Source of the DNA: Hyphomicrobiales bacterium
Lineage (GTDB): Bacteria > Pseudomonadota > Alphaproteobacteria > Rhizobiales > Rhizobiaceae
NCBI GenBank assembly: GCA_900471925.1
Contig: UCGV01000012.1
Coordinates: 1 to 64,000, forward strand
Direction: 5' to 3'
DNA length: 64,000 nt
The position numbers and the translations under genes were made by a program. Below, piece after piece: positions 43,168 to 51,660 of the stretch (the first letter of the stretch is position 1; every line of letters begins with the position of its first letter). The notes under the pieces are model-generated. The model was not told where the DNA came from, made no database searches, and saw nothing but the letters and a program-made list of their open reading frames with translations.

Positions 43168-44718
43168 ATGAGCCTGTCTTTTCCGACGATGGCGGCAATC
43201 CGCTTCGGCTATGGATTGCGGCCGGGCGAGGCGCCGCCGCAGACCAAGGATGATCTGATCGCGCAGGTAAGCCGGGGCGCCAATGTCGTGCCGGGCTTTC
43301 CCGTCGGCGGCATCGAGGCGCGGCATACGGCGATCCTCGATCTGCAGGACAGGCGCCAGCAGCTGCAGCAGGCCGATATCGACGATCTCACGCGGCGGCA
43401 GCAGCGGCGCGTGTTGCAGCGGCGCGCACAGGTGCTGTTTCAGATGGATGCCAATGCCCGGCTGATGCAGGCGGTGCTTTCGCCCGATGGTTTCAACGAG
43501 CGGCTGGCAGCGTTCTGGACCAACCATTTCTCCACCAGCGCCAACAAGAGCCTGCCGATGCGGCTGATCGTGCCGCTCTATGAGGCTGAAGCCATCCGGC
43601 CTTATATGGGCGCCAAGTTCGCCACGCTGCTGCGCAGCGCCACGGAGCACCCTGCGATGCTGCTCTATCTCGACCAGGCGCAGTCGCTGGGGCCGGATTC
43701 CAAGGCGGGCATCAGGCGCAACAAGGGGCTGAACGAAAATCTCGGCCGCGAGCTTCTGGAGCTGCACACGCTCGGCGCCGGCAGCGGCTATACGCAGGCT
43801 GATGTGCGTTCCGCGGCGATGGTGCTGACGGGCCTGACCATCGATCCGCAGGAGATGGAGACAGCCTTCCGGCCGCAGATATCGGAACCCGGCGTGCATG
43901 AGGTGCTGGGTGTGAGCTATGGCGGGGCCAAGCGCACGCGCAAGGATTACCTCGCCATGCTCGACGATCTCGCCGTCAATCCGAGAACCGCAAACCATAT
44001 CAGCCGCAAGCTCGCCGTGCATTTCGTCTCCGACCAGCCGCCGCAGGAGATGATCGATGCGATGGCTGAGACGTGGAAGAAGACGGATGGCGATTTGACC
44101 TCCGTCTACGGCGCCATGCTCGACCATCCCGCCGCCTGGGCAAACGCGGGCGCCAAGGCGCGCCAGCCATTCGATTATATCGTCACCGGTCTTCGCGCGC
44201 TGAACAGCGGTGCCGGTGCCGGCGATGTCGCTGCCTTCATGCAGGCCTATCAGCAGGAGGATGGCGACGGCGACGACATGATGGCGATGGCGCCTGCGAA
44301 GCGGAATGCGGGACCGGATGCGCCTGACATGAAGGCGCCGGACGCGCCCATGATGAATGCGCCGCCGAGCCCTGATGATGAGGCGCGCATCAAGCGGCGC
44401 AAGGCCTTCCAGATGGCCCGCGCGCTCGGGCAGGGCGCGCTTCGCCGCATGGGCCAGCCGACATGGCTGCCGCCGAGCCCCGCCGGTTTCGAGGAGAGTT
44501 TTTCGGCCTGGATTACCGCCAGCCAACTGTCCGAGCGGCTTGCCTGGGCGAGGCGGGCGAGCGCGCAGTTCGGCAGGGATATCGATCCCCGCGAATTCCT
44601 GAAGGCCACACTTGCCGATGCTGCACGCGACGAGACGATCCGCGTCGTCTCGCAGGCGCCGAACAGGGTGAGCGGGCTGACGCTGGTTCTCGCTTCGCCC
44701 GAATTCAACCGCCGATAA
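43168..44718 (+). CDS. DUF1800 family protein
   Basis: 516 codons. DUF1800 motifs: AAIRFGYGLRPGE at the start, RLAAFWTNHFST, NENLGRELLELHTLG and ISRKLAVHFVSD. An acidic, Met/Ala/Pro-rich insert (about residues 368-410; DDMMAMAPAKRN, DAPMMNAPPSPDDEAR) interrupts the domain and is likely disordered. No signal peptide is evident. DUF1800 proteins are almost always paired with DUF1501 proteins, as here 20 bases downstream; they have been linked to exported surface material but the function is open. Confidence 0.87.
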   Translation: MSLSFPTMAAIRFGYGLRPGEAPPQTKDDLIAQVSRGANVVPGFPVGGIEARHTAILDLQDRRQQLQQADIDDLTRRQQRRVLQRRAQVLFQMDANARLMQAVLSPDGFNERLAAFWTNHFSTSANKSLPMRLIVPLYEAEAIRPYMGAKFATLLRSATEHPAMLLYLDQAQSLGPDSKAGIRRNKGLNENLGRELLELHTLGAGSGYTQADVRSAAMVLTGLTIDPQEMETAFRPQISEPGVHEVLGVSYGGAKRTRKDYLAMLDDLAVNPRTANHISRKLAVHFVSDQPPQEMIDAMAETWKKTDGDLTSVYGAMLDHPAAWANAGAKARQPFDYIVTGLRALNSGAGAGDVAAFMQAYQQEDGDGDDMMAMAPAKRNAGPDAPDMKAPDAPMMNAPPSPDDEARIKRRKAFQMARALGQGALRRMGQPTWLPPSPAGFEESFSAWITASQLSERLAWARRASAQFGRDIDPREFLKATLADAARDETIRVVSQAPNRVSGLTLVLASPEFNRR

Positions 44719-44738
44719 CCTGGGGATAGGAGCCTGTC

Positions 44739-45911
44739 ATGACCGAGTTTATGCTTTCACGCCGCGGCTTCCTCGGCACCGCCTGCTGCCTTGCCGCAGC
44801 CCCCATTTTCACGCCAGTTACTTTCGCGGCGATGCCCGGCGACAACCGTTTCGTCACGATCGTCCTGCGCGGGGCGATGGATGGGCTGGATCTCGTGCAG
44901 CCCTATGGCGATGCCGGTTTTGCAGCGCTGCGCCCCAATCTTTCGCTGACGCCCGACAAGGGGCTGCTCGATCTCGACGGGCATTTTGGCCTCAATCCGG
45001 CGGCAGCTGATCTGATGCCGCTGTGGAAGGCGAGGGAGCTTGCCTTCGTTCACGCCGTCTCTACGCCCTACCGCGACCAGCGCAGCCATTTCGACGGGCA
45101 GGATATGCTGGAATCCGGCGGCGAGCATGTGGCGGAGGAAAAGACCGGCTGGCTGAACCGGGCCCTTGCCGTCATCCCGCGCTCGGATGCGAGGAAGGCA
45201 ATCGACGTCAATACTTCGACCGAGCTTATCCTGACTGGGCCCAATAACGTCGATGTCTGGGCATCCGATTCCAATCTCGGACCGGCCAAGGACGAGATGC
45301 AGTTCCTGATGCGCCTCTATGCCGGCGATCCGGCTTTTGCGAAAGCGATGGAGGAGGCGACACGGGCCAATAGCGCCTCTGCCATGGCGGAACCATCAGG
45401 CCAGCGCGGCGAGAAGATTACCGATGTCGCGGCCCTTGCCGGCAATATGCTGAAGGGAGATTACCGCATCGCCAGCTTCTCGATCTCTGGCTGGGATACG
45501 CATATCGGCCAGATCAGCCAGTTCAAGCGGCCGGTGCAGGATCTGGCGCAGGCGATCACGACCCTGAAATCCACGATGGGGCCGGACCTCTGGTCGAAGA
45601 CGGTGGTGCTCGCCATGACGGAATTCGGCCGCACGGTGCGGGAAAACGGCTCCGGCGGCACGGATCACGGCACCGGCGGCTGCGCGGTGCTTGCGGGTGG
45701 TGCTATCGATGGCGGTCGCATCCTCGGCAAATGGCCGGGGCTCGGCGATGGGACGCTGCTCGACGACCGCGACCTGATGCCAACGGCGGATGTGCGGGAG
45801 ATCGCGGCAGCGATGCTCTATCGCCAGTTCGACGTGTCGGCGGAGGATCTGACCGGGAAGATTTTTCCGGGGCTGAGCTTCGACAAGGGGTCGCAGTTCC
45901 TGCGGGGATGA
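44739..45911 (+). CDS. DUF1501 family protein, Tat-exported
   Basis: 390 codons; GATAGGAG before the ATG. The N-terminus LSRRGFLGTACCLAAAP is a Tat signal (SRRGFLG), ending near FAAMPG. DUF1501 features are FVTIVLRGAMDGLDLVQPYG, FVHAVSTPYRDQRSHFDGQD, ASFSISGWDTHIGQ and VVLAMTEFGRTVRENGSGG then TDHGTGG, a sulfatase/phosphatase-like metal-site pattern. Second gene of the DUF1800-DUF1501 pair. Reaction not established. Confidence 0.87.
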   Translation: MTEFMLSRRGFLGTACCLAAAPIFTPVTFAAMPGDNRFVTIVLRGAMDGLDLVQPYGDAGFAALRPNLSLTPDKGLLDLDGHFGLNPAAADLMPLWKARELAFVHAVSTPYRDQRSHFDGQDMLESGGEHVAEEKTGWLNRALAVIPRSDARKAIDVNTSTELILTGPNNVDVWASDSNLGPAKDEMQFLMRLYAGDPAFAKAMEEATRANSASAMAEPSGQRGEKITDVAALAGNMLKGDYRIASFSISGWDTHIGQISQFKRPVQDLAQAITTLKSTMGPDLWSKTVVLAMTEFGRTVRENGSGGTDHGTGGCAVLAGGAIDGGRILGKWPGLGDGTLLDDRDLMPTADVREIAAAMLYRQFDVSAEDLTGKIFPGLSFDKGSQFLRG

Positions 45912-45971
45912 GGGGTGACGCAGCGAGCCGCCCCACCCCTCTCAAATCACATCAAAAGAGGTCTGCCTCAA

Positions 45972-46457
45972 TCAGGCCTCATCCGTTGCCTGACCACCCT
46001 GCAGGTTGTTCAGCACGGAGAGAATGCTCTGCCAGCTCTGGTAGCCGGAGGTCGGGTCACTGGCGCGGCCCTGCGATTCGATCTGGTCGAGCGCATTGTT
46101 GGCGATGCCGATGAAATCCTGCGAGGTGCTGTCATAGGCGGAGCTTTCGGCATCCGAAAGCGGCAGCAGCGTGCCATCGGGGCCGATCTTGCCGAGCGGG
46201 CGGCCGGAGAGCTGCAGCTGCAGAACCTGGGTGAGGTCGAGATCGCCGGAATCGTAGAGGTCGCCGGTGACATCGCGCATCTCGGCCGGCGTCATGTGGC
46301 TGAAATCGTAGGAGCCGCCTTCTTCCTCGCCCGATGTGTCCTCGCCAATCGGCTGGTCGAAATCATCGAGGCTGTCGGCGAAGGCCGAGCCTGAAGTGGC
46401 GCCCTTCTTCTGGGTCGAAAAGGCGGAGTAACTGGGGGTGCTGCCATCGATACGCAT
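45972..46457 (-). CDS. Hypothetical acidic protein
   Basis: 161 codons from the ATG at 46457, with AGGAGA eight bases upstream. Starts MRIDGSTPSYSAFSTQKKGA; then a Ser/Asp/Glu/Gly-rich region and a helical stretch (MTPAEMRDVTGDLYDSGDLD, LTQVLQLQLSGRPLG). Proteins with this MRID/TPAEMRD pattern occur near motility genes in some rhizobia, but I cannot name a family. No signal peptide; possibly a disordered export substrate. Confidence 0.6.
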   Translation of the reverse strand: MRIDGSTPSYSAFSTQKKGATSGSAFADSLDDFDQPIGEDTSGEEEGGSYDFSHMTPAEMRDVTGDLYDSGDLDLTQVLQLQLSGRPLGKIGPDGTLLPLSDAESSAYDSTSQDFIGIANNALDQIESQGRASDPTSGYQSWQSILSVLNNLQGGQATDEA

Positions 46458-46626
46458 TGATCGTCTCCTGATCGGGATCATCCTGATGGGCCGGACAATG
46501 CTTGAGCGTACTTGCGCGAAGCTGGTCGATACTGCGAATTTTAAAGTGAGTGGTCGCGGTTTTATAGGCGGGTAAATCCAATTTCCCTCATTCTCGTGAC
46601 AAGCAGAGGAATGACGGAGGAAAGGC

Positions 46627-47211
46627 TCAAATCACATCATACAAGCGGAAAATCCAGCTCACCTGATAGAGCAGCCCCGCGCTCACAAACAGCGCATGAA
46701 ACCGCCGGTTCGCCGTCCATGCCGCCACGATACACAGCACGATAAACACAGCATTGCGGACCGGATATTCCCAGCCGAGGGCTGCCAGATAGGTTTTTCC
46801 CTTCAACAGCGTATCCAGGAAATCCACTACATAGGTCACGGCCAGCATGCCGAAGAACCATCTGCGGCGGGAGATGAAATATTCCTCGTAGCCGCCGTAA
46901 TCCTCCAGCGTCGTCGGAAAGATCAGCACGCAGAGGAAGAAGAACAGGCAGCAGAAGCTGATGAGGAAGAGGTAGACGCCGAAGGAGATGACGGCGAGCG
47001 ACTGGAGGCGATACTCCCACCACCAGAAATGGATGATGAACAGGAACATCGAGGCGACCCAGCCGAGATGCACCCAGTAGACGCGGTGCTTGCCGGGCGA
47101 TTGCACGATGCCGCCGAGGCCGGTGAGGAGGCGGGCGAGCGACAGGCCGATCACCATCGACATCACGGTGCGGATGTAGACGTAGACTTCCGGTGTCGCT
47201 GCCGCCTGCAT
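46627..47211 (-). CDS. Hypothetical membrane protein
   Basis: 194 codons. Five or six hydrophobic segments (VMSMVIGLSLARLLTGLGGI, LGWVASMFLFIIHFWWWEY, FLISFCCLFFFLCVLIFP, FGMLAVTYVVDFLDTLL, VFIVLCIVAAWTA). It starts three bases after the thioesterase stop, so the two are cotranscribed. No family recognised. Confidence 0.65.
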   Translation of the reverse strand: MQAAATPEVYVYIRTVMSMVIGLSLARLLTGLGGIVQSPGKHRVYWVHLGWVASMFLFIIHFWWWEYRLQSLAVISFGVYLFLISFCCLFFFLCVLIFPTTLEDYGGYEEYFISRRRWFFGMLAVTYVVDFLDTLLKGKTYLAALGWEYPVRNAVFIVLCIVAAWTANRRFHALFVSAGLLYQVSWIFRLYDVI

Positions 47212-47214
47212 GGC

Positions 47215-47601
47215 TTACTCCTGCGGAACGACCTTCGGTTTGCCGTCCTCGTCCAGCGCCACCATGATGAAGGTGCCGGCAGTGACCTTTTCCTGCTCGT
47301 TATAGCGCGAGCGATGCGCCCAGGCTTCGACGCGCAGCGTGATCGAGGTGCGCCCGACCCGCTCCACATGCGTATAGATCGACAGCGTATCGCCGATCTT
47401 GACCGGCAGTTCGAAGGCCATTTCCTTGACGGCTGCCGTAACGACGCGGCCCCTGGCGCGCTCGGCGGCGCGGATGCCGCTTGCAAGGTCCATCTGCGCC
47501 ATGACCCAGCCGCCGAAGATATCGCCGGCCGGATTGGCATCTCCCGGCATGGCCAGCGTACGTAGCGTCAGTTCGCCTGTCGGCTTGGCGGCGTCGGTCA
47601 T
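47215..47601 (-). CDS. Acyl-CoA thioesterase (YciA-like hotdog fold)
   Basis: 128 codons from the ATG at 47601, which has GAGGAG before it; the ATG at 47631 is an alternative. Motifs: LRTLAMPGDANPAGDIFGGWVM, in which the Asp is the catalytic residue, then FELPVKIGDTLSIYTHVERV and MVALDEDGKPKVVP. It hydrolyses acyl-CoA thioesters in the cytoplasm. Followed at three bases by a membrane protein gene. Confidence 0.9.
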   Translation of the reverse strand: MTDAAKPTGELTLRTLAMPGDANPAGDIFGGWVMAQMDLASGIRAAERARGRVVTAAVKEMAFELPVKIGDTLSIYTHVERVGRTSITLRVEAWAHRSRYNEQEKVTAGTFIMVALDEDGKPKVVPQE

Positions 47602-47900
47602 CAGGGGCTCCTCGTCTGGCCGGTGATTCATGTGGAATCACCCTAATGCAAAGGCCTGACAGTGCGAAGGGGCGCGAAAGCGGCTGCTTCGGCCATGTCC
47701 GTGAAAAATATTCGCCGCGCCCGCAAAATTCTCAACCGTTAAAATTTAGTTCGAATTCAAGTGCTTGATCTAGCCGCAATCGCAATTCGGGGTTGTCTGA
47801 CGTTACGTTATGTGAATTCATTCTAATCAAGCTTTACTGTCCGGTAAGCGGCTCAAATCACTATTTGGCAATTGTCATATCTGAACGCCGCCGGAGCCCC

Positions 47901-49712
47901 ATGCGCAATATCAGGATTTCAACCCGCCTCTACAGCCTCGTCGCTTTCGCGCTCGCTGTGCTGGCCGTGACGATGATCTTCTTCCTCAACTATTCCTACC
48001 GCGAACTGGAAGCCGAGCGCAAAGCCGGGCTGGCGCAGATGGATGCGACGGCGCTTGCCATCTTCGACAAATATTACAAGCTGGAGCAGGCGGGCACCAT
48101 GACCCGCGAGCAGGCGCAGACGGCGGCCAAGGAAGTGATCGCCTCCATGCGCTATGCCGGCGGCACCGGCTATTTCTGGATCAACGACATGCATCCCAAC
48201 ATGGTGATGCACCCGGTCAAGCCTGAGCTCAACGGCACTGATCTGACGCAGAACAAGGATCCGAACGGCAAGTTCCTGTTCGTCGAATTCGTCAATACGG
48301 TGAAGGCGAGCGGGCAGGGCTTTGTCGATTACTACTGGCCGAAGCCGGGCTTCGACCAGCCGGTTCTCAAATATTCGCATGTTGCAGGCTTTACGCCCTG
48401 GGGCTGGGTTGTCGGCACCGGCGTCTATGCTGACGACCTTGCCGCCCTCTACTACCAGAATGCGATCTGGGCCGGCGCGATGTGCCTGCTCGGTGCGGCA
48501 ATCACGCTTGCCATCGCCTATGCGATCGTGCGCAGCGTGACTTCGCCGGTGGCCCGCCTGAAGGCGGCGATGAATTCGATTGCAGATGCGGATGCGAGCG
48601 TGGAGATTTCCGATGCCGACCGGCGCGATGAAATCGGCCAGATGGCGAAATCGCTGATCGTGCTGCGCGATTCCGTTGCCGAACGCGCCGAGCTGCGCAT
48701 CCGCGAGGATGAGCGCCAGCGCGAAATCGAAAGCGAGCGGCGTGGCAATGAGGCAAGCCTGCGCTCTTCGGCCGACCGCCAGAATGCGGCGATGCGGGCG
48801 CTCGGTGCCGGTCTCGAGCGGCTTGCTGCCGGTGATCTGACCGTCTCGATCGACGATCTCGGCCAGGACTACGCGAAGCTGCGCAGCGATTTCAACGCCG
48901 CCATCGATGCCTTGAACAGCGTCATCAATGCGATCGCGGACTCCAGCCATATCGTCAATGACAGCGCCGGCAATATCAGCGAGGCGACGAACAACCTCTC
49001 CAGGCGCACCGAGCAGCAGGCCGCAGCACTCGAAGAGACGGCGGCTGCCCTGGACGAGATCACCGCGACGGTGCGCACCGCTTCCGAACGTGCCAACGAA
49101 GCGCGCAGCATGGTGGCGGAAACCAAGACCAGCGCCGGCAAATCCGGCGAGATCGTGCGCAATGCCGTCTCGGCCATGAGCCGCATCGAGGATAGCTCGA
49201 GCCGGATCAACCAGATCATCGGCGTGATCGACGAGATCGCCTTCCAGACCAATCTTCTGGCGCTGAACGCCGGTGTCGAGGCTGCGCGCGCCGGTGAAGC
49301 CGGCCGTGGTTTTGCCGTCGTGGCGCAGGAAGTGCGTGAACTGGCGCAGCGCTCGGCCAATGCCGCCAAGGAGATCAAGGCGCTGATCTCGAGCTCGGCT
49401 GCCGAGGTCGAAGGCGGCGTGGCGCTGGTGCGCTCCACCGGCGATGCGCTGGTCGAGATCGAGGCGCTGGTCAACCGCGTCAACGCCCATGTGGATTCGA
49501 TCGCGACGGCCGCGCGTGAGCAGGCGACGGGGCTGCAGGAGATCAACACCTCGGTCAATCATATGGACCAGATGACGCAGCAGAATGCGGCGATGGTCGA
49601 GGAGACGACGGCGGCCAGCCAGACGCTGGCGGAAGAGAGCCGGCAGTTGCGGACCTTGCTGTCGAAATTCCAGCTGCGCGGGCAGGGCGCACGCTATGGG
49701 CGGGCTGCGTAA
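47901..49712 (+). CDS. Methyl-accepting chemotaxis protein with Cache sensor
   Basis: 603 codons from the ATG at 47901 (GGAG five bases upstream). Membrane segment 1 at about 13-32, sCache_2 domain 35-185 (YAGGTGYFWINDMHPNMVMH, FTPWGWVVGTGVYADDLA), membrane segment 2 at 192-214, HAMP regions to about 330, then the signalling domain with the tip DEIAFQTNLLALNAGVEAAR. sCache_2 receptors bind small carboxylates or amines. It relays to CheA; possible methylation Glu/Gln pairs flank the tip. No pentapeptide tether at the C-terminus. Promoter lies in the A+T-rich 299-base gap upstream. Confidence 0.93.
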   Translation: MRNIRISTRLYSLVAFALAVLAVTMIFFLNYSYRELEAERKAGLAQMDATALAIFDKYYKLEQAGTMTREQAQTAAKEVIASMRYAGGTGYFWINDMHPNMVMHPVKPELNGTDLTQNKDPNGKFLFVEFVNTVKASGQGFVDYYWPKPGFDQPVLKYSHVAGFTPWGWVVGTGVYADDLAALYYQNAIWAGAMCLLGAAITLAIAYAIVRSVTSPVARLKAAMNSIADADASVEISDADRRDEIGQMAKSLIVLRDSVAERAELRIREDERQREIESERRGNEASLRSSADRQNAAMRALGAGLERLAAGDLTVSIDDLGQDYAKLRSDFNAAIDALNSVINAIADSSHIVNDSAGNISEATNNLSRRTEQQAAALEETAAALDEITATVRTASERANEARSMVAETKTSAGKSGEIVRNAVSAMSRIEDSSSRINQIIGVIDEIAFQTNLLALNAGVEAARAGEAGRGFAVVAQEVRELAQRSANAAKEIKALISSSAAEVEGGVALVRSTGDALVEIEALVNRVNAHVDSIATAAREQATGLQEINTSVNHMDQMTQQNAAMVEETTAASQTLAEESRQLRTLLSKFQLRGQGARYGRAA

Positions 49713-49736
49713 GCGGCTGGGTTGATGGGTATTCAG

Positions 49737-49770
49737 AGGCCGCGGCAGGGATGCCGCGGCCTTTTGTTTT
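49737..49770 (+). terminator. Strong intrinsic terminator of the chemoreceptor gene
   Basis: AGGCCGCGGCA (49737-49747) pairs perfectly with TGCCGCGGCCT (49752-49762) around GGGA, followed by TTTGTTTT. It lies 24 bases after the stop. A GC-rich palindromic repeat of the type at 7544 follows at about 49780-49815. Confidence 0.85.
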
Positions 49771-49955
49771 GGCATAAGACCCCACCCCACAGGTGGGAGG
49801 GGTTGGGGAGGGGCTTGTCGGCACCCACATACCTCTCCTGCGCGAACAATCGCCCCCAATCCCTCATCTTCCACACGTAAAGCTTTCATTCACCGTTTTT
49901 ACTTAAATTTGAATCGAGGTTTTCAGATCACAGGCCGCATGCGGAAGCGATAAGT

Positions 49956-51302
49956 ATGGCGTTTGTCTCCCTTTTCCGGCGTACCGCCCTGCCAGCCCTG
50001 CTTTCCGCGGCATTGACCACCTGTTCGATCAGCGATGGGCTGGTGCCGCCCGAAAATGTCGATCACGGTACGCGTGTCAGTTCCATTTCGCCGCGTCAGC
50101 CGGTGCGCATGGCGCCGGCGCAGAGCCAGCCCTATCCCGCCGCCAGCGCGCCCGTCAGCAATACGCAGGGGCAGATCGATTATCTCGACACGCCGAACCT
50201 TGCCGGCAGCGGCGAGCAGATGCGGGCGCCGGTGCAGCAGTCTCAGTCGATGGGTCAACCAGGACAACGCCTGCCGATGATCGACAGCGATGAGGCGCTG
50301 ACGCAGGAGCAGCAGGGAAGGCAGGTTGCCTCGAATGGCAACTGGGGCGGCGTGAAGCCGCTTGCCGTTCCTCCGGGCGGCGTCAACATGGATGACGAGC
50401 TTGGCGTGGCCGACGAGGGCGAGCCGGTTGTCGGCCTGGCGCAGGACGAGCAGCAGCAGATCGCCGAGGGCAATGCCACCCAGCCCGTGGTCGATGGCAT
50501 CGGCACCGAGAATCCGAGACAATTGAACCAGCGCAGCATGCCGGCGCCGGTCGCAGCCTCCCAGATGAGCCGCCCGCCGATGCGCGCCGCTGGCGGCGGC
50601 AGCGCCCGCACCTGGAACGACGGCAGCCCGGTTCTGGCGCCGACACGCGTGCCCGAGGAAGACGAGCCCGAACAGGTCGCCATGCTGCGGTCGAATAACC
50701 CGATGATGAGCCAGCCTGTCACCCCCATCGATCCCGGCGTCATGCCGGCCTCCGAGCTTGCCTGCCGGCGCGAATTGAAACGCATGGGTGTGATCTTCGA
50801 AGACAAGCCGGCGATCTCCAACGGCCCGTCCTGCCAGGTGCCTTATCCGGTCTCGCTGAAGGGTCTGTCAGGCAATATCGGCGTCAAGCCGGCGGTGACG
50901 CTGAACTGCCAGGTGACGCTCGCCTTCGCCAAATGGGTGAAGAACGAACTCGCGCCGTCGGCCCGTTTCCGCTACTGGACCGGCATCAAGACCATCGAAC
51001 CGCTCGGCGGCTATTCCTGCCGGCGGATGAACAACAGTCTGCAGAAATACAATCCGATTTCCGAACATGCCAAGGGCAATGCCATCGATGTCGGCAAATT
51101 CGTGTTGAAGGACGGCCACGAGATCGACGTGCGTAAGAAGGGCCTGTTCTCTTTCCGCGAGGGGCGGCTGTTGAAGGCCGTGCGCAGCGACAGCTGCAGC
51201 TATTTCACGACGGTGCTGGGGCCGGGATATAACCCGGAGCACTGGAACCATTTCCACTTCGATCTCATGTCGCGCAGGGGCGGGCGGAGTGTGTGCAAGT
51301 AG
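49956..51302 (+). CDS. Extensin-like family protein, exported
   Basis: 448 codons. N-terminal signal (LFRRTALPALLSAALTTCSI), then a long low-complexity Pro/Gln/Ser-rich region (residues 40-255) and a C-terminal extensin-like domain (about 265-448): CRRELKRMGVIFEDKPAIS, LNCQVTLAFAKWVKNEL, YSCRRMNNSLQKYNPISEHA, GNAIDVGKF, and HWNHFHFD. The His/Asp pattern of the last part (SEHAKGNAIDV, HWNHFHFD) resembles D-Ala-D-Ala peptidase-like metal sites. Cys pairs suggest disulphides. Probably cell-wall associated; function unproven. Confidence 0.85.
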   Translation: MAFVSLFRRTALPALLSAALTTCSISDGLVPPENVDHGTRVSSISPRQPVRMAPAQSQPYPAASAPVSNTQGQIDYLDTPNLAGSGEQMRAPVQQSQSMGQPGQRLPMIDSDEALTQEQQGRQVASNGNWGGVKPLAVPPGGVNMDDELGVADEGEPVVGLAQDEQQQIAEGNATQPVVDGIGTENPRQLNQRSMPAPVAASQMSRPPMRAAGGGSARTWNDGSPVLAPTRVPEEDEPEQVAMLRSNNPMMSQPVTPIDPGVMPASELACRRELKRMGVIFEDKPAISNGPSCQVPYPVSLKGLSGNIGVKPAVTLNCQVTLAFAKWVKNELAPSARFRYWTGIKTIEPLGGYSCRRMNNSLQKYNPISEHAKGNAIDVGKFVLKDGHEIDVRKKGLFSFREGRLLKAVRSDSCSYFTTVLGPGYNPEHWNHFHFDLMSRRGGRSVCK

Positions 51303-51309
51303 CCGGGCT

Positions 51310-51615
51310 TTACGGGAGGTTCCTGATCACCTCGATCTCACCGACGATGGCGGCATTGAAACTGTCCATTTCCTCGGCGGGTATCCAATATTCGAGATGC
51401 GCGCGGCCGCCGACCTCTTGGACGGTGTGACCATCCAGATAGTCCTTGCGGACATCAAGCCGGGTGACGAAGCCCGAGCCGTTTCTCGGCACCTTCCAAT
51501 CGCGGTCTATCTTGATGGCATGGTCTTCAGAAAGCACCGGATAGAAGATCTGTTGATCGGGTAGGCGGGGCGGGAATCCGCGCATGCCGAAATCACGGAT
51601 GAGCGCCAGCTCCAT
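51310..51615 (-). CDS. ADP-ribosylation/crystallin J1-like protein, 5' end frameshifted
   Basis: 101 codons as read from the ATG at 51615. The core (FPPRLPDQQIFYPVLSEDHA, KIDRDWKVPRNGSGFVTRLD, LEYWIPAEEMDSFNAAIVGE) matches a small family annotated ADP-ribosylation/crystallin J1. Homologues begin about 10 residues earlier with LWRPVGP; those residues are present in frame just upstream, but there is no start codon before an in-frame stop. An ATG at 51664, overlapping the VWA stop as ATGA, would read MSETAGTIN and continue into LWRPVGP if one C of the CCC at 51636-51638 (complement) were absent. So it is either a one-base frameshift or an internal start. Confidence 0.6.
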   Translation of the reverse strand: MELALIRDFGMRGFPPRLPDQQIFYPVLSEDHAIKIDRDWKVPRNGSGFVTRLDVRKDYLDGHTVQEVGGRAHLEYWIPAEEMDSFNAAIVGEIEVIRNLP

Positions 51616-51660
51616 GGGGCCGACAGGGCGCCAGAGGGTTGATGGTTCCGGCTGTCTCGC

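Noticed and set aside
43078..44526. 482-codon minus-strand ORF
   Set aside because: Antisense shadow of the DUF1800 gene.
47919..49889. 656-codon minus-strand ORF
   Set aside because: Antisense shadow of the chemoreceptor gene, which has full Cache and signalling domains.
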